From Xenorhabdus budapestensis (GTDB lineage Bacteria > Pseudomonadota > Gammaproteobacteria > Enterobacterales > Enterobacteriaceae), in the NCBI RefSeq assembly GCF_002632465.1, contig NZ_NIBS01000001.1, positions 429,569-493,568 of the forward strand: a stretch of 64,000 bases of DNA, given 5' to 3'. The notes beneath the pieces were generated by a model. The model saw only the letters and a program-made list of their open reading frames with translations. It searched no databases and had not been told where the DNA came from. Below, piece by piece: positions 36,925 to 48,467 of this stretch; the first letter of the stretch is position 1; every line of letters begins with the position of its first letter. Made by a program: the position numbers and the translations under genes.

Positions 36925-37716
36925 TTATTCTGTTCCTAAAAATCGATGAATTGCCCTGAGTACGGCTTCGGGTTTTTCTGCATGAACCCAGTGCCCGGCA
37001 CCTGCTATTACCCATGCGTTTGCTTTTGGGAATTGTCTGATAATATCCTGTCGATATTCCTCGGTAATGTAATCTGAATTTCCACCACGAATGAACAAGG
37101 CTGGTTTATGCCATGCCGGGATCGTTTCCCAACCGATAATCTTTTCATATTCTTTTTGCAATACAGGCAGGTTGAATTTCCACTCTCCCTGGCGGAAGGA
37201 TTTTAGTAAAAACTGGATCACACCATCTTCCTGAATATTTTGTCGCATGATATCTGTTGCCGCCTGTCGGGTTTGTACCCCTGCTTCAGTGACTTTGTTC
37301 AGTGCTGTGAAAATGCCATCATGTTGCCGAACTTGATAAGCCACAGGTGCTATGTCAATGACTACAATCTTTTCAATTCGTTCCGGGGCAATTGCTGTCA
37401 TGCTCATCGCAATTTTGCCGCCCATAGAATGTCCTATGATAATAGCTTTCGGTGCATTCAGTTCATCAAGTAGTTTATTAAGAAGTGCTAAAACATCCTG
37501 AGCCATATCGCGGTAATCCATGTTTTCCGACCGCGGAGAAATACCGTGATTGCGCACGTCAATTTGAATAACCGGATAATATTGCTGTAAATCTCGGCCT
37601 AATATTCCCAAATTGTTCAAATCACCAAAAAGCCCATGGATAAGAATAATTGGTGTGGAGGACAGTGGGTTTTCCGGTTTGTGTAAATGATAATTTAATT
37701 GATTGTTTGACTTCAT
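36925..37716 (-). CDS. ybfF: YbfF-type esterase, alpha/beta hydrolase
   Basis: 263-residue cytoplasmic hydrolase. The nucleophile serine is in IIGHSMGGK (about residue 97), the oxyanion region is IHGLFGD, the acid is in RGGNSDYI and the catalytic histidine in AGHWVHAEKP. E. coli YbfF hydrolyses short acyl-CoA and palmitoyl-CoA-type esters in vitro; its physiological role is unclear. It is divergent from seqA across about 250 bases, exactly the E. coli order, which supports the assignment. No signal peptide is present. Confidence 0.92.
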   Translation of the reverse strand: MKSNNQLNYHLHKPENPLSSTPIILIHGLFGDLNNLGILGRDLQQYYPVIQIDVRNHGISPRSENMDYRDMAQDVLALLNKLLDELNAPKAIIIGHSMGGKIAMSMTAIAPERIEKIVVIDIAPVAYQVRQHDGIFTALNKVTEAGVQTRQAATDIMRQNIQEDGVIQFLLKSFRQGEWKFNLPVLQKEYEKIIGWETIPAWHKPALFIRGGNSDYITEEYRQDIIRQFPKANAWVIAGAGHWVHAEKPEAVLRAIHRFLGTE

Positions 37717-37964
37717 AATTTGCCTGAGTTAATGCCATTCATGCAATGTTTAATATTGTAGAGTTTAATATCATGACACATTAGCATGGACAAACAAAAT
37801 GGCTGTAACTGATTGATTTATTTTAGGGGAAAAGCGACTTTTTTTCAATTCTCAATTACGGAAAGAATCACTTTAAGTTATTGAAAGTTTAATTGTTTTG
37901 TTTTGTTGCATTATATCTTATAATCCGAGAATAATTTTTTCATTAAGAACAGTACTGGATAGAA

Positions 37965-38498
37965 ATGAAAACGATAGAAGTTGATGAAGACCTTTACCGC
38001 TTTATTGCAAGCCAAACCCTGCATATCGGTGAAAGTGCATCTGATATTTTACGGCGCATATTGAAATTGGACGCAGGGCAGCCAGTACAAACTACACAGC
38101 CTGCCAGTGAGCCTGTACTTGTCGACAAAGCACCAGCTGTACGTTCCCGTGATACTGTTCGTGTTATGCGCGAATTATTGCTTTCCGATGAATATGCTGA
38201 AAAGAAAAAATCCGTTGAGCGTTTCATGTTAGTGTTGTCTACATTGTATAATTTGGACAGTGAAAATTTCTCCAAAGCAACAGAAGAGATGCACGGTCGT
38301 ACCCGTACTTATTTTGCAGGCGATGAACATACGTTGCTGACCAGTGGTAAGCAGACCAAACCACGTCATATCCTCGGCACACCTTTTTGGGTGATCACCA
38401 ATACCAATACTGACCGCAAACGCAGCATGATTGAATATGTTATGCAGAGTATGAGTTTTCCAGCAAATTTGATTGAAAAGGTGTGTAGCACTATCTAA
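37965..38498 (+). CDS. seqA: SeqA, negative modulator of replication initiation
   Basis: 177 residues (181 in E. coli). The N-terminus MKTIEVDEDLYRFIASQTLH with SDILRRIL forms the oligomerisation domain; the C-terminal part (from about residue 60, MRELLLSDEYAEKKKSVERF through FWVITNTNTDRK) binds pairs of hemimethylated GATC sites. It sequesters newly replicated oriC and delays re-initiation. A linker rich in Pro, Ala and Val (GQPVQTTQPASEP) lies between them and differs from E. coli, as usual. It is followed after about 80 bases by pgm, a conserved pairing. Confidence 0.97.
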   Translation: MKTIEVDEDLYRFIASQTLHIGESASDILRRILKLDAGQPVQTTQPASEPVLVDKAPAVRSRDTVRVMRELLLSDEYAEKKKSVERFMLVLSTLYNLDSENFSKATEEMHGRTRTYFAGDEHTLLTSGKQTKPRHILGTPFWVITNTNTDRKRSMIEYVMQSMSFPANLIEKVCSTI

Positions 38499-38578
38499 TT
38501 TAGCTCTTTAAACTGCTCAGTTTATCTGTTCTATACTGCACTGGGGGGGATCCAGTGCAGCCTTTCAGGAGAAATAAA

Positions 38579-40219
38579 GTGGCAATTCATCCAAGGGCAG
38601 GGCAACTGGCCCAGCAGCATGATTTAATCAATGTTGCACTTCTCACTTCAAAGTATTACACCGTACAACCACATCCAGAAGACCCGGCACATAAAGTTAA
38701 GTTCGGTACTTCCGGTCATCGTGGCAGCGCTGGACGCAATAGTTTCAATGAAGCACATATTCTGGCGATTTCTCAGGCTATTGTGGAAGTTCGTAAGCGA
38801 CACGACATCACAGGCCCATGTTATGTAGGGAAAGATACTCATGCACTTTCTGAAGCTGCATTTATTTCAGTGCTGGAAGTGCTGACAGCAAATGGTGTCG
38901 ATGTAGTTGTACAGGAAGATAATGGTTTTACACCAACACCGGCCATTTCTCATGCAATTCTGTCTTACAATCGGCAGGGAAAAAATTTAGCGGATGGTAT
39001 TGTGATCACGCCATCCCATAATCCGCCAGAAGATGGTGGTATTAAATACAACCCACCGAATGGTGGCCCCGCTGATACTGATCTGACTTCCGTTATTGAG
39101 AATCGTGCTAATGAATTGTTGGCAAATAACCTGGACGGGGTTAAGCGTCAGCCTTATGAGCAGGTATTGAAAAGTGAATATCTGCATCCACAAGATTTGG
39201 TTGAACCTTATGTGACTGCATTGGGTGAAGTTGTGGATATGGCTGCCATTCAAAAGGCGGGTTTGAACATTGGCATTGATCCGCTAGGTGGCTCAGGTAT
39301 TGCTTACTGGCAGCGCATTGGGGAGTACTATAACCTCGATCTGACGCTGGTGAATGACAATATTGACCAGACATTTCGTTTTATGACACTGGATCGTGAT
39401 GGTGTGATCAGAATGGATTGCTCATCACGTTGGGCGATGGCGGGTTTACTGGAGTTACGTGATAAGTTTGATTTAGCTTTTGCTAATGATCCCGATTATG
39501 ACCGTCACGGGATCATTACTCCAGCAGGTTTGATGAACCCTAATCATTATCTGGCGACAGCAGTGGATTATCTATTCCGGCACCGTCCACAATGGTCTGA
39601 AAAAGTTGCAGTGGGTAAAACATTGGTTTCCAGTGCCATGATTGATCGTGTTGTGGCAGATCTGGGTCGTGAATTGGTGGAAGTTCCTGTTGGCTTTAAA
39701 TGGTTTGTTGATGGGCTATATAAAGGCAAATTGGGCTTTGGTGGCGAAGAAAGTGCTGGTGCATCTTTCTTGCGTTTTGACGGTACACCATGGTCAACAG
39801 ATAAGGATGGTATTATTCTTTGTCTGCTTGCAGCAGAAATGATGGCGATTACCGGAGAAAATCCACAGCAACGCTATGATAAATTAGCTGCACGTTTTGG
39901 TACACCGAGTTATAGCCGCCTTCAGGCATCGGCAAGCCATCAGCAGAAAGCACAATTGTCCAAATTGTCACCGGAAATGGTTAAGGCTGATACATTGGCG
40001 GGTGATCCGATTACGGCTCGTTTGACAACCGCTTCAGGCAATGGTGCTTCCATTGGTGGGTTGAAAGTGATGAGTGACAATGGCTGGTTTGCTGCTCGCC
40101 CTTCTGGCACAGAAGAAGCTTATAAAATCTATTGTGAAAGTTTCCTTGGGGTTGAACACCGTGAAAAAATTGAACAGGAAGCCCAGGAAATTGTCAATCA
40201 AGTGCTCTCTGCGGGGTAA
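38579..40219 (+). CDS. pgm: Phosphoglucomutase
   Basis: 546 residues when started at the GTG (VAIHPRAGQ), the same length as E. coli Pgm, with AGGAG eight bases upstream. An ATG 24 bases earlier is in frame but has no ribosome-binding site. It interconverts glucose 1- and 6-phosphate in the cytoplasm, feeding UDP-glucose and glycogen synthesis. The phosphoserine loop is [11 protein letters not shown], the metal-binding loop DPDYDRHG, the sugar-binding loop GGEESAGAS and the phosphate-binding loop RPSGTE. It lies downstream of seqA and likely shares transcription with it. Confidence 0.96.
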   Translation: MAIHPRAGQLAQQHDLINVALLTSKYYTVQPHPEDPAHKVKFGTSGHRGSAGRNSFNEAHILAISQAIVEVRKRHDITGPCYVGKDTHALSEAAFISVLEVLTANGVDVVVQEDNGFTPTPAISHAILSYNRQGKNLADGIVITPSHNPPEDGGIKYNPPNGGPADTDLTSVIENRANELLANNLDGVKRQPYEQVLKSEYLHPQDLVEPYVTALGEVVDMAAIQKAGLNIGIDPLGGSGIAYWQRIGEYYNLDLTLVNDNIDQTFRFMTLDRDGVIRMDCSSRWAMAGLLELRDKFDLAFANDPDYDRHGIITPAGLMNPNHYLATAVDYLFRHRPQWSEKVAVGKTLVSSAMIDRVVADLGRELVEVPVGFKWFVDGLYKGKLGFGGEESAGASFLRFDGTPWSTDKDGIILCLLAAEMMAITGENPQQRYDKLAARFGTPSYSRLQASASHQQKAQLSKLSPEMVKADTLAGDPITARLTTASGNGASIGGLKVMSDNGWFAARPSGTEEAYKIYCESFLGVEHREKIEQEAQEIVNQVLSAG

Positions 40220-40240
40220 TTGACGCTTAGCAATGATAAG

Positions 40241-40275
40241 AAAAGCCGTGGCTGTGACTGCGGCTTTTCGGTTTT
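40241..40275. terminator. Bidirectional terminator between pgm and kdpD
   Basis: AAAAGCCG (40241-40248) and CGGCTTTT (40261-40268) pair, with T-runs on both strands. The DNA from here to the kdpD stop (40403) has no gene, and no kdpE-like reading frame. Confidence 0.8.
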
Positions 40276-40402
40276 TATATCCGTTATTTTTAGACTTGCT
40301 ATAGAAAATGGCAGGTATACGGATAGAGACCAACGCGTTAAAGCCTCCGTAAACCCGCTGACTGCCTCCCGGGGAACCTTTCATTATTTATGGCTCTGAC
40401 GA

Positions 40403-43090
40403 TTACTCAGCAGTAGAACAAAGTGGTAGAGAAAAATGGAAGCTGGCTCCACCTTTTTCATTATTCACTGCCCATATTTTTCCGTTATGGATTTCAATGA
40501 TGTTATAACAGATCGTCAACCCTAATCCGGCATTAGGTACAGCAGATTTTTGGTGATTATGTGAGAATTTATCAAAGATAGATTGTTCTTGCCCTACTGG
40601 AATGCCTGAGCCTGTATCCCAAACTTCGATATTAACTTGTTTTTTTTCAACAATAGCTTTGATGCCTAATGCTGAGTCTTGATTAGTGTGCTTGATAGCG
40701 TTCTCCAATAGATTGATAAATACACGCTCTAATAAGGAAGCGTCACACTGTAGCGTTAAATCGGAGGGCAGGGAAAGTTCTACAGGATAATGGCTGAGTG
40801 CATAGTTTAATGAATGCAGAGCTGTGCCAACAATTTTTTCCAACGAATAACAGCCCAAATTAGGCTGAAGACTACCTGATTGAATACGTACTATATCCAG
40901 AACGTTATTCACCAGATGTGAGGTATTGAGAATTTGTTGGTGAATTTGCTGAAATTGCTTGGCATGATGAGAATTTTCAATGGATACATCTAATCTCAGT
41001 GCTTCTGTTTGTTCAGTGAGGGTTGTCAGTGGAGTAAGTAAATCGTGGGACAGTGCAGTCAGAAATGCGTTGCGTAATTGTTGCCATTTGTTGTCTAATT
41101 TGGCTGTTTCTGCACCATGGGCCAAATGTAATCGTTCTAATGCGTTAGCAATAATTCCAGTAAAAATATGTAGTAACCGCTGTTGCTCCGGTACTAGTAA
41201 TTGACGAAGGTTAGGTGACTCAATCGCAAGAACAGCAAATACTTGCGACGGAGTAGCTATGGGAATTAACTGATAAGGTACACCCGGCAGGGTATCCGTA
41301 CCGGCTCCGGCAGGTTGTTTTTTCTCAAAACACCATTTGGCGATGGCTTCATCAACCAGCATTTGCCCACCATTGTAGGATTTCACCTGATATAGACGGT
41401 TGTTGCCATCCGGCAGTAACAGCCCCGTTTTGGCCTGAAAGCTATTTGATAAAAAGTGGTAGCTGATCCGGGCAACATCTTCTTCATTCAAGGCTCGGCT
41501 GAGTTCACGGGTAATTTCATATAAGTGCCGTGTTCTCTGTTCACGATGGCGTGCAACTCTGGCTTGATAACGTATACCAGCGGTCAGGTTTCCCACGACA
41601 ATCCCTACGATCAACATGACGATAAAGGCGAGCAGGTACTGCATATCTTTAACTGCCAGTGACCAATGTGGCTGAACGAAAAAGAGATCGAAACTGACAA
41701 CATTAATAAAAGCAGCAAAGACTGAAGGCCAACGCCCATAAAACAGAGAGATGACAACAACGCCGAGCAGGTAAAGTGTCACCAGATTAGCTTTATCAAG
41801 AGGCAGTAAAACAGCACGGGAAAATAAGGTGATTAAGGCGCACAGTATAATCGCCATCACGCAGCCTTGGATCTGACTGAGCCACTTTTCATTAAATGAG
41901 CGGTGATCGGGATGTTCTTTACTATGATTATGCCAATGTCTTTTGTCTTCCAGAGCAATAATAATGATATCCAGATCGGGGCCAAGTTTGCCTAAACGTT
42001 CGACGAAATCAGAGCGCCATCTACGGTTAAAGAATTTTGCATACAAACTATGGTAGCGCCCCACTATGATTTTACCGAGGTTGTTTTCTCTTGCGTAACG
42101 GAGAATAGCTCTTTCTCTGTGAGGTTCAGAAAGTGTGGCAGTTTCTGCTCCCAGCTCTTGTGCCAGCCTTAATGCTTTTAAGATAGTACGTCGTTTGACT
42201 TCTGGCAGTCGGTGCAGTTTAGGGGTTTCAACGTAAACAGCATGCCAGATACAATCCAGTTTTGCGGCAAGCCGGGCAGCTTTGCGGATCAGTTTTTCAT
42301 TTCCTTCATTATCACCAATGCACAACAGTAAGTTATCCCGTGTATGCCAGACTGGCTCTTTTCCCCGTGGATCGCGGAAAGCACGCATCTGCTCATCCAC
42401 ACGATCTGCTGTGCGACGTAATGCAAGTTCACGTAAGGCGATCAGGTTTCCTTTACGGAAAAAATGTTCGATAGCCCGTTCAGCCTGTCCTGATATATAG
42501 ACTTTACCTTCGTGAAGCCGCTGACGTAGATCGTCAGGTGGAAGATCGACTAAAACAACATCATCCGCACTATCAAATATATGATCGGGAATGGTTTCCC
42601 GAACCCGGATACCGGTAATGCCACCGACAACATCGTTCAGGCTTTCAAGATGTTGTACGTTAATGGTGGTCAGGACATCAATGCCTGCTTCCAGAAGCTC
42701 TTCCACGTCCTGCCAACGTTTGGGATGACGGCAACCTTGAGGATTACTGAATGCTAATTCATCCATCAAAATGATGGCCGGGCGGCGGGCGATAGCCGCA
42801 TCAATATCGAATGCTGCTATTCTGCGTTTAGCATGGTGGATATGTTTTGGCGGCAGTTGAGGCAATCCCTTCAATAGTGCTGCGGTTTCCTGCCGCTCGT
42901 GTGTTTCGACGACACCAACAATGACATCTAATCCCTGAGCCAGTAAACGTTGGGCTTCCTGTAACATGGCATAGGTTTTTCCTACCCCGGCACAAGCACC
43001 AAAAAATATTTTCAGCTTGCCACGCGGTTTCTCATTCGCCAATGTTAGCAGATTGTCTGGGTCGGGACGTTGTGGTTCGGTCTGATCCAT
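40403..43090 (-). CDS. kdpD: KdpD, potassium-sensing histidine kinase
   Basis: 895 residues (894 in E. coli). The N-terminal KdpD domain starts with RGKLKIFFGACAGVGKTYAM, a Walker-A-like motif; a USP-like domain follows, then four membrane segments (around residues 400-500), a GAF-like part and the kinase core with ALSHDLLTPL (phospho-His), NLLENAIKH (N box), DTGSGIP and GLGLTICYNII (G boxes). It senses potassium limitation and turgor and normally phosphorylates KdpE to switch on kdpFABC. Three bases separate it from kdpC. Unusually, kdpE does not follow; the next gene is the convergent pgm. Confidence 0.96.
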   Translation of the reverse strand: MDQTEPQRPDPDNLLTLANEKPRGKLKIFFGACAGVGKTYAMLQEAQRLLAQGLDVIVGVVETHERQETAALLKGLPQLPPKHIHHAKRRIAAFDIDAAIARRPAIILMDELAFSNPQGCRHPKRWQDVEELLEAGIDVLTTINVQHLESLNDVVGGITGIRVRETIPDHIFDSADDVVLVDLPPDDLRQRLHEGKVYISGQAERAIEHFFRKGNLIALRELALRRTADRVDEQMRAFRDPRGKEPVWHTRDNLLLCIGDNEGNEKLIRKAARLAAKLDCIWHAVYVETPKLHRLPEVKRRTILKALRLAQELGAETATLSEPHRERAILRYARENNLGKIIVGRYHSLYAKFFNRRWRSDFVERLGKLGPDLDIIIIALEDKRHWHNHSKEHPDHRSFNEKWLSQIQGCVMAIILCALITLFSRAVLLPLDKANLVTLYLLGVVVISLFYGRWPSVFAAFINVVSFDLFFVQPHWSLAVKDMQYLLAFIVMLIVGIVVGNLTAGIRYQARVARHREQRTRHLYEITRELSRALNEEDVARISYHFLSNSFQAKTGLLLPDGNNRLYQVKSYNGGQMLVDEAIAKWCFEKKQPAGAGTDTLPGVPYQLIPIATPSQVFAVLAIESPNLRQLLVPEQQRLLHIFTGIIANALERLHLAHGAETAKLDNKWQQLRNAFLTALSHDLLTPLTTLTEQTEALRLDVSIENSHHAKQFQQIHQQILNTSHLVNNVLDIVRIQSGSLQPNLGCYSLEKIVGTALHSLNYALSHYPVELSLPSDLTLQCDASLLERVFINLLENAIKHTNQDSALGIKAIVEKKQVNIEVWDTGSGIPVGQEQSIFDKFSHNHQKSAVPNAGLGLTICYNIIEIHNGKIWAVNNEKGGASFHFSLPLCSTAE

Positions 43091-43093
43091 AAG

Positions 43094-43684
43094 TTATTGG
43101 CCTTGTGCTCGCAAGTTATCTAATGCCAGATTAAGTTTCAGAACATTGACTACAGGTTGACCAAGGTAGTTCGGCAGTGGAGAAGTTGTATTTTCCTGAA
43201 TCAGTTTATTAATTACATTTATTGGTATGTGGCGGGCCGTGGCGATGCGCTGTGCCTGGAATTCGGCTGCTTCGGGTGAGATATGAGGATCAAGTCCACT
43301 GCCGGATGCTGTCACTAAATCGACCGGAATTGGTTGGTTTTCCGGGTAGTTAAATAAACGAATTTTAATAATCTGTTGTTGTATTTTATGAAATAAAATT
43401 GGGTTAGTTGGTGACAGATTGCTTCCCCCGGATGATAGCGCATTATAGGGCTGTAGAGCGGTCATGGAAGGACGCCCATGAAAATAGGCGGCTTTAGTGA
43501 ATTCCTGTCCGATTAATTCAGAACCGATAAATTTTCCATTCTGTTCAATCAATGAGCCGGTAGCCTTATGGTGAAATAATGTTGCTGAAATCCCGGTGAT
43601 CAGTAGCGGATAAGCTATACCGGTGATCAGGGTAAGAAATATCAACAAAACAATGGAAGAACGTAACCAAATCATTTTTGTCAC
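43094..43684 (-). CDS. kdpC: KdpC subunit of the potassium-transporting ATPase
   Basis: 196 residues (190 in E. coli). One N-terminal membrane helix (SSIVLLIFLTLITGIAYPLL) and a periplasmic domain with the conserved ASGSGLDPHISP block. It stabilises the KdpFABC complex and raises potassium affinity. Located between kdpB (78 bases away) and kdpD (3 bases). Confidence 0.96.
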   Translation of the reverse strand: MTKMIWLRSSIVLLIFLTLITGIAYPLLITGISATLFHHKATGSLIEQNGKFIGSELIGQEFTKAAYFHGRPSMTALQPYNALSSGGSNLSPTNPILFHKIQQQIIKIRLFNYPENQPIPVDLVTASGSGLDPHISPEAAEFQAQRIATARHIPINVINKLIQENTTSPLPNYLGQPVVNVLKLNLALDNLRAQGQ

Positions 43685-43762
43685 CTTACTTGATAGTTAA
43701 ATTCTAGAACCTAATGATTTGAAATCTGTATTATCTGGAAATTGTTCTATTCAGAATTCGTG

Positions 43763-45829
43763 TTATTTAAAACCGAGTGCAGTGACTAGCATGTCGATAA
43801 GTTTGATACCCGCAAAAGGCATAAGCAAACCACCAAGACCATATAGCCATAAATTGCGTCGCAGGAGCGACAGTGCATTCATCGGACGATAGCTGACACC
43901 TTTCAGAGCCAATGGCAGTAAAAAGATAATGATGATCGCATTGAAAATCACCGCCGACAGTACTGCCGATTGGGGTGAATGGAGGTGCATGATGTTCAGA
44001 GTATTAAGCTGCGGATAAGTGACGGAAAATGCGGCAGGAATAATGGCAAAATATTTGGCAATGTCATTGGCGATACTAAATGTGGTCAAAGAACCTCGGG
44101 TCATCAGCATTTGTTTACCGATACGTACCACTTCAATTAATTTGGTGGGATTAGAATCCAAGTCCACCATATTGCCAGCCTCTTTTGCAGCCTGAGTACC
44201 TGAATTCATGGCAACGGCAACATCAGCCTGAGCCAGAGCGGGAGCATCGTTTGTACCATCACCGGTCATTGCAACCAAACGCCCTTCAGATTGATATTGG
44301 CGGATCAACGTCAGTTTTGCTTCGGGAGTAGCTTCTGCGAGAAAATCATCAACTCCCGCTTCTGCGGCGATGGCGGCAGCGGTCAGATGATTATCGCCGG
44401 TGATCATGACAGTCTTGATCCCCATCCTACGCATTTCATTGAAACGCTCTTTAATACCCCCTTTGATAATATCTTTTAGGGCAACGACTCCCAAAACCCG
44501 CTGATTTTCGGCAACAACCAGTGGCGTACCACCTTTGCTTGCTACTTGCTGTACCAGTAGATTAATAGCTTCAGGAAATTGACTACGGTTAGCTTCAATA
44601 TGGCGGCGGATAGCATCAACTGCTCCCTTGCGGATCATGCGGTCGTTAATGTTGACCCCACTCATGCGGGTCATGGCAGAAAAAGGAATAAACGTAGCGT
44701 TTAAGGCACGCAGGTCACGTTCACGCATATTAAAACGCTGTTTTGCCAGAATCACGATGCTGCGTCCTTCAGGTGTTTCATCGGCAAGTGAGGAAAGTTG
44801 TGCAGCATCAGCCAGTTGTTGTTCCGTCACACCGGGAGCAGGCAAAAACTGAGATGCCTGACGGTTGCCTAATGTGATTGTGCCGGTTTTATCCAGCAAC
44901 AGAACATCTACATCGCCTGCGGCTTCAATGGCACGCCCGCTGGTAGCAATGACATTAGCTTCCAACATGCGACTCATACCTGCAACACCGATAGCAGAAA
45001 GCAATCCGCCAATGGTGGTGGGAATTAAACAAACTAACAGCGCGATCACCACTGTGATTGTAATGGGGGCACCGGAATGGTTGGCTTCAACACTGAATAA
45101 GGAAAAAGGGAGTAAACTGGCACAGGTTAGCAGGAAAATTATGGTGAGAGCAGTAAGTAGAATCGAGAGAGCAATTTCGTTCGGTGTTTTTCGCCGTTTG
45201 GCTCCTTCAACCATTGAGATCATCCTGTCAAGGAAGGTTTCTCCCGGATTGACAGAACATTCTATGATTAGCCAATCTGATAACACTTGGGTTCCTCCCG
45301 TTACGGAAGCAAAATCTCCTCCTGATTCCCGGATCACCGGGGCTGATTCCCCTGTAATAGCACTTTCATTAACAGAAGCACCGCCTTCAATGACTTCTCC
45401 ATCACAGGGGATAATTTCACCCGCTTCTATCAGTACAATATCTCCTTTGCGTAAACTATCTGAAGTGACTTTCTCTTTTGTAGCGTTGCGACTGGGCGTG
45501 GAAAGTCTGGTGGCCCAGGTCGTTTGTTTTACACCTTTCAGGCTGGAAGCCTGAGCCTGACTGCGTCCTTCTGCCAGCGCTTCAGCAAAATTGGCAAACA
45601 GTACAGTGAACCATAACCATAAAGCAATTGATCCAGTAAAAAGTGCATTGCCTTCTGTCTGACCGATTAATATACCGAGCCATAACAAGGTAGTCAGGCA
45701 GCTACCAAGATAAACGACAAACATGACCGGATTGTGCCACTGAATGGCCGGATGACATTTTTTTATTGAATCGATAATCGCTTGGCGAATGAGATCGGAT
45801 TCAAACAATGCCTGTTTTTTATTTCTCAT
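43763..45829 (-). CDS. kdpB: KdpB, P-type ATPase subunit
   Basis: 688 residues (682 in E. coli). The phosphorylated aspartate is in [12 protein letters not shown], the actuator motif is [12 protein letters not shown], and the hinge is [14 protein letters not shown]. It hydrolyses ATP to drive potassium uptake through KdpA in the inner membrane. Intact, with the expected hydrophobic pairs near residues 35-85 and 215-275 and at the C-terminus. It follows kdpA after 32 bases. Confidence 0.97.
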   Translation of the reverse strand: MRNKKQALFESDLIRQAIIDSIKKCHPAIQWHNPVMFVVYLGSCLTTLLWLGILIGQTEGNALFTGSIALWLWFTVLFANFAEALAEGRSQAQASSLKGVKQTTWATRLSTPSRNATKEKVTSDSLRKGDIVLIEAGEIIPCDGEVIEGGASVNESAITGESAPVIRESGGDFASVTGGTQVLSDWLIIECSVNPGETFLDRMISMVEGAKRRKTPNEIALSILLTALTIIFLLTCASLLPFSLFSVEANHSGAPITITVVIALLVCLIPTTIGGLLSAIGVAGMSRMLEANVIATSGRAIEAAGDVDVLLLDKTGTITLGNRQASQFLPAPGVTEQQLADAAQLSSLADETPEGRSIVILAKQRFNMRERDLRALNATFIPFSAMTRMSGVNINDRMIRKGAVDAIRRHIEANRSQFPEAINLLVQQVASKGGTPLVVAENQRVLGVVALKDIIKGGIKERFNEMRRMGIKTVMITGDNHLTAAAIAAEAGVDDFLAEATPEAKLTLIRQYQSEGRLVAMTGDGTNDAPALAQADVAVAMNSGTQAAKEAGNMVDLDSNPTKLIEVVRIGKQMLMTRGSLTTFSIANDIAKYFAIIPAAFSVTYPQLNTLNIMHLHSPQSAVLSAVIFNAIIIIFLLPLALKGVSYRPMNALSLLRRNLWLYGLGGLLMPFAGIKLIDMLVTALGFK

Positions 45830-45861
45830 TACTTATCTCACAATTTATCTCACAACTTCAC

Positions 45862-47568
45862 CTAACGTGATAGTTGCCAAAGTTGTAAATGCTCAGCAAT
45901 AGGGCCAAGAGCCAATGCGGGAATGAAAGTGAGTGCTCCAACCAATAAGATGACCAAAATTAGTAAACCAATGAATAAGGCACTATGCGTCGGTAGCGTA
46001 CCGTTACTGATCGGCTGGCGTTTTTTACTACTCATGGAACCAGCGATGGATAGTACAGGCAGAATGACACCAAAACGCCCAAGAAACATCACTATTCCTA
46101 AGAGCAGATTGTAAAACAGGTTATTGGCTTCCAGGCCAGCAAAAGCACTACCGTTATTATTTGCCGCAGATGTGACAGCATAAAGTATTTCTGTGAAACC
46201 GTGCGCTCCGGGATTGGTTACGGCAGCTCGTCCCGCATCAAACGAAACTGACAGCGCAGTTCCTAGCAAGATAAGAGAGGGGGTAACCAGAATTGCAAGA
46301 GCGACCATTTTCATTTCATGAACATCAATTTTCTTGCCCAAATATTCAGGAGCACGACCTATCATCAAGCCCGCAATAAAAACGGCTAACAGAACAAATA
46401 GCAACATGCCATAGAGCCCGGCGCCTACACCACCAAATACGACTTCGCCAATTTGCATTAACCAGAGTGGTATCATGCCCCCTAATGCCGTGAAAGAATC
46501 ATGCATTGCATTGACTGCTCCACAAGAGGCCGCTGTCGTGATTATGCTGTAAAGGGAGGAAACAAGAATACCAAAGCGGTTTTCCTTTCCTTCCATATTG
46601 ATATTGCTGCTGACTCCTAATTGCATGAAGTGGGGATTACCCACAGTTTCAGCGTACATCACAACAGATACAGAAATGATGAAAATAATGCTCATTGCCC
46701 AGAGTAAGGCATACCCCTGGCGATTATCTCCAACAACCAGACCAAATGCGAAACACAAGGCACTGGGGATCAGAAAAATTGCAAGCATTTGTACAAAGTT
46801 ACTGATGGCATTTGGGTTTTCAAAAGGATGAGCTGAATTTGCTCCAAATACACCTCCGCCATTTGTTCCCAGTAATTTGATAGCTTCCTGAGAAGCTACC
46901 GGCCCCATAGGGAGTAATTGTTGCTGTCCTTCAAGGGTATGGACTGCAACATAGGGAGAGAAATTTTGAATCACACCTTGGCTGGCAAAGATAAGAGCAA
47001 AAATGATCGCCAGAGGTAGCAGTAAATATAGAGTAATACGGGTGATATCAACCCACGCATTCCCTAGAGTTTTTATACCCTGACGGGAAAATGCTCGTAT
47101 TAAGGTAAACGCAATGGCAATACCTGTCGCAGCTGACAAGAAGTTTTGCACGGTTAATCCTGCCATCTGGCTCAGATAACTGAGGGTGTTTTCGCCACTG
47201 TAGGCTTGCCAGTTAGTATTAGTGATAAAGCTAATTGCTGTATTGAGTGCCAAATCCCATTTCATTCCCGCAAAATGTTGTGGATTGAGTGGCAGATATT
47301 TTTGACTTATCAGCAGGATAAATAATAACAACAGGCCTGCAACGTTGAATATAATAATGGCAAATGTATATTGCCACCAGTTCATTTCTTTGAAGCTATT
47401 ACCGGGTTTTTGTAAACCACAACAGCGCCATAAGATTATTTCTGTATTTGTAATCCAGTGAGATAATTCTCCTTCAATTAGGTTAGCGATAAAATTTCCA
47501 AGAGGTTTACTTAATATAAATAGAAATAATAAGAAAGTGGCTATCAGCAGAAAAGGAGAGGCTTCCAT
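45862..47568 (-). CDS. kdpA: KdpA, potassium channel-like subunit
   Basis: 568 residues (557 in E. coli). Ten membrane segments; the selectivity-filter regions are seen as [33 protein letters not shown] and [12 protein letters not shown]. It binds and translocates potassium. Its start follows the kdpF stop without a gap. Confidence 0.97.
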   Translation of the reverse strand: MEASPFLLIATFLLFLFILSKPLGNFIANLIEGELSHWITNTEIILWRCCGLQKPGNSFKEMNWWQYTFAIIIFNVAGLLLLFILLISQKYLPLNPQHFAGMKWDLALNTAISFITNTNWQAYSGENTLSYLSQMAGLTVQNFLSAATGIAIAFTLIRAFSRQGIKTLGNAWVDITRITLYLLLPLAIIFALIFASQGVIQNFSPYVAVHTLEGQQQLLPMGPVASQEAIKLLGTNGGGVFGANSAHPFENPNAISNFVQMLAIFLIPSALCFAFGLVVGDNRQGYALLWAMSIIFIISVSVVMYAETVGNPHFMQLGVSSNINMEGKENRFGILVSSLYSIITTAASCGAVNAMHDSFTALGGMIPLWLMQIGEVVFGGVGAGLYGMLLFVLLAVFIAGLMIGRAPEYLGKKIDVHEMKMVALAILVTPSLILLGTALSVSFDAGRAAVTNPGAHGFTEILYAVTSAANNNGSAFAGLEANNLFYNLLLGIVMFLGRFGVILPVLSIAGSMSSKKRQPISNGTLPTHSALFIGLLILVILLVGALTFIPALALGPIAEHLQLWQLSR

Positions 47569-47661
47569 TTAGAAATCCTCCGCATTTAATAACGCATAAA
47601 TCAAATAGAACAGTAATAGCACTAGCAGGATAGCGCCAACGATAATGAGTAATTTATTCAC
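47569..47661 (-). CDS. kdpF: KdpF small subunit
   Basis: 30-residue single-span membrane peptide that stabilises the KdpFABC complex, too short for most gene finders. It starts at a GTG with GGAG seven bases upstream and reads through ILLVLLLFYLIYALLNAEDF to a stop immediately before kdpA. The end YLIYALLNAEDF closely resembles E. coli KdpF (YLVYALINAEAF). Confidence 0.92.
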   Translation of the reverse strand: MNKLLIIVGAILLVLLLFYLIYALLNAEDF

Positions 47662-48011
47662 TGCTTATCTCCTTGTTTACTTCTTAATAACAACAGACGG
47701 TTGAGAATAAAAGTGACCATACAAAGAAGTGATTAAATAAAGAGAGCCTGTAAAATTAAAATATAAATAAATTTGATTGATTCGTCGTTATAAAGAATAA
47801 GTTTAGTTTAGCAAATTCCAATGAGTTAATTTTATGTTTTTAAAATGTTGGTTTTGTTTCTGTTTAAGTTTTTTTTGTAATTAAATTACGTACCGACAAA
47901 AAAATAGTGATTTTAAGCACTAAAAAAGTGGTCTGATCAGTAGTAAAATTTCATTTCATCAAGTAAAATTTAATATGTCTTACAGGTATTGCCCATTTAA
48001 GGAGGGTCTTT
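47662..48011. other. Divergent kdpFABCD / ybfA intergenic region
   Basis: 350 very AT-rich bases between divergent genes, where the KdpE-dependent kdp promoter would be expected. I cannot identify a KdpE site with confidence. No coding region is seen. Confidence 0.5.
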
Positions 48012-48221
48012 ATGTCTACATATCGTGAATATTCCCGGCATCAGGTTCTCTTGCGGCGTGTTGGCGCTGTCGCATTAGGCGTCACTGCGCTTCCTGTTAT
48101 GTTATTTAGCCGAAACCGTGCCCGTTTTTACAGCTACTTGCACAAAGTATGGGTAAAAACAAGTGATAAACCCGTATGGTTAGAACGTGCAGAAATTGCC
48201 TCTGACACGTTAATTCCCTGA
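48012..48221 (+). CDS. ybfA: YbfA family protein
   Basis: 69 residues, function unknown. The core [20 protein letters not shown] and [14 protein letters not shown] match E. coli YbfA, which also lies divergent from kdpF. One probable membrane segment (residues ~15-33). A strong ribosome-binding site (AAGGAGGG) precedes the ATG. Confidence 0.9.
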   Translation: MSTYREYSRHQVLLRRVGAVALGVTALPVMLFSRNRARFYSYLHKVWVKTSDKPVWLERAEIASDTLIP

Positions 48222-48318
48222 ATCTTCTACTCGGTGACTGGCTGTTCTTCGTTTTTTCTGCATAATGTTTTCTGACTAATATAGCCTTCTGAATATAGTA
48301 TTAAATGTAGTATTCTGA

Positions 48319-48352
48319 CACCTTGCCAACTTATGCTGGCAGGGTGTTTTGC
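48319..48352 (+). terminator. Intrinsic terminator of ybfA
   Basis: ACACCTTGCCA pairs with TGGCAGGGTGT (one wobble) around ACTTATGC or so, followed by TTTTG. Confidence 0.8.
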
Positions 48353-48467
48353 TCTTCTTACTTATTACTACTGATGTCGTTACTTAATACATATATATAT
48401 CACTTTGGGTAAGCGAAGAATAGGTACGTTTTCTATGGTGAAAAAACTAAATAATAAGGGGTGTGTA

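Noticed and set aside
40034..40384. Minus-strand ORF between pgm and kdpD as a kdpE remnant
   Set aside because: Its translation shows no receiver or winged-helix motifs, and most of it overlaps pgm.
44865..45554. 229-codon ORF opposite kdpB
   Set aside because: kdpB is intact with all P-type ATPase motifs; the opposite frame has no family features.
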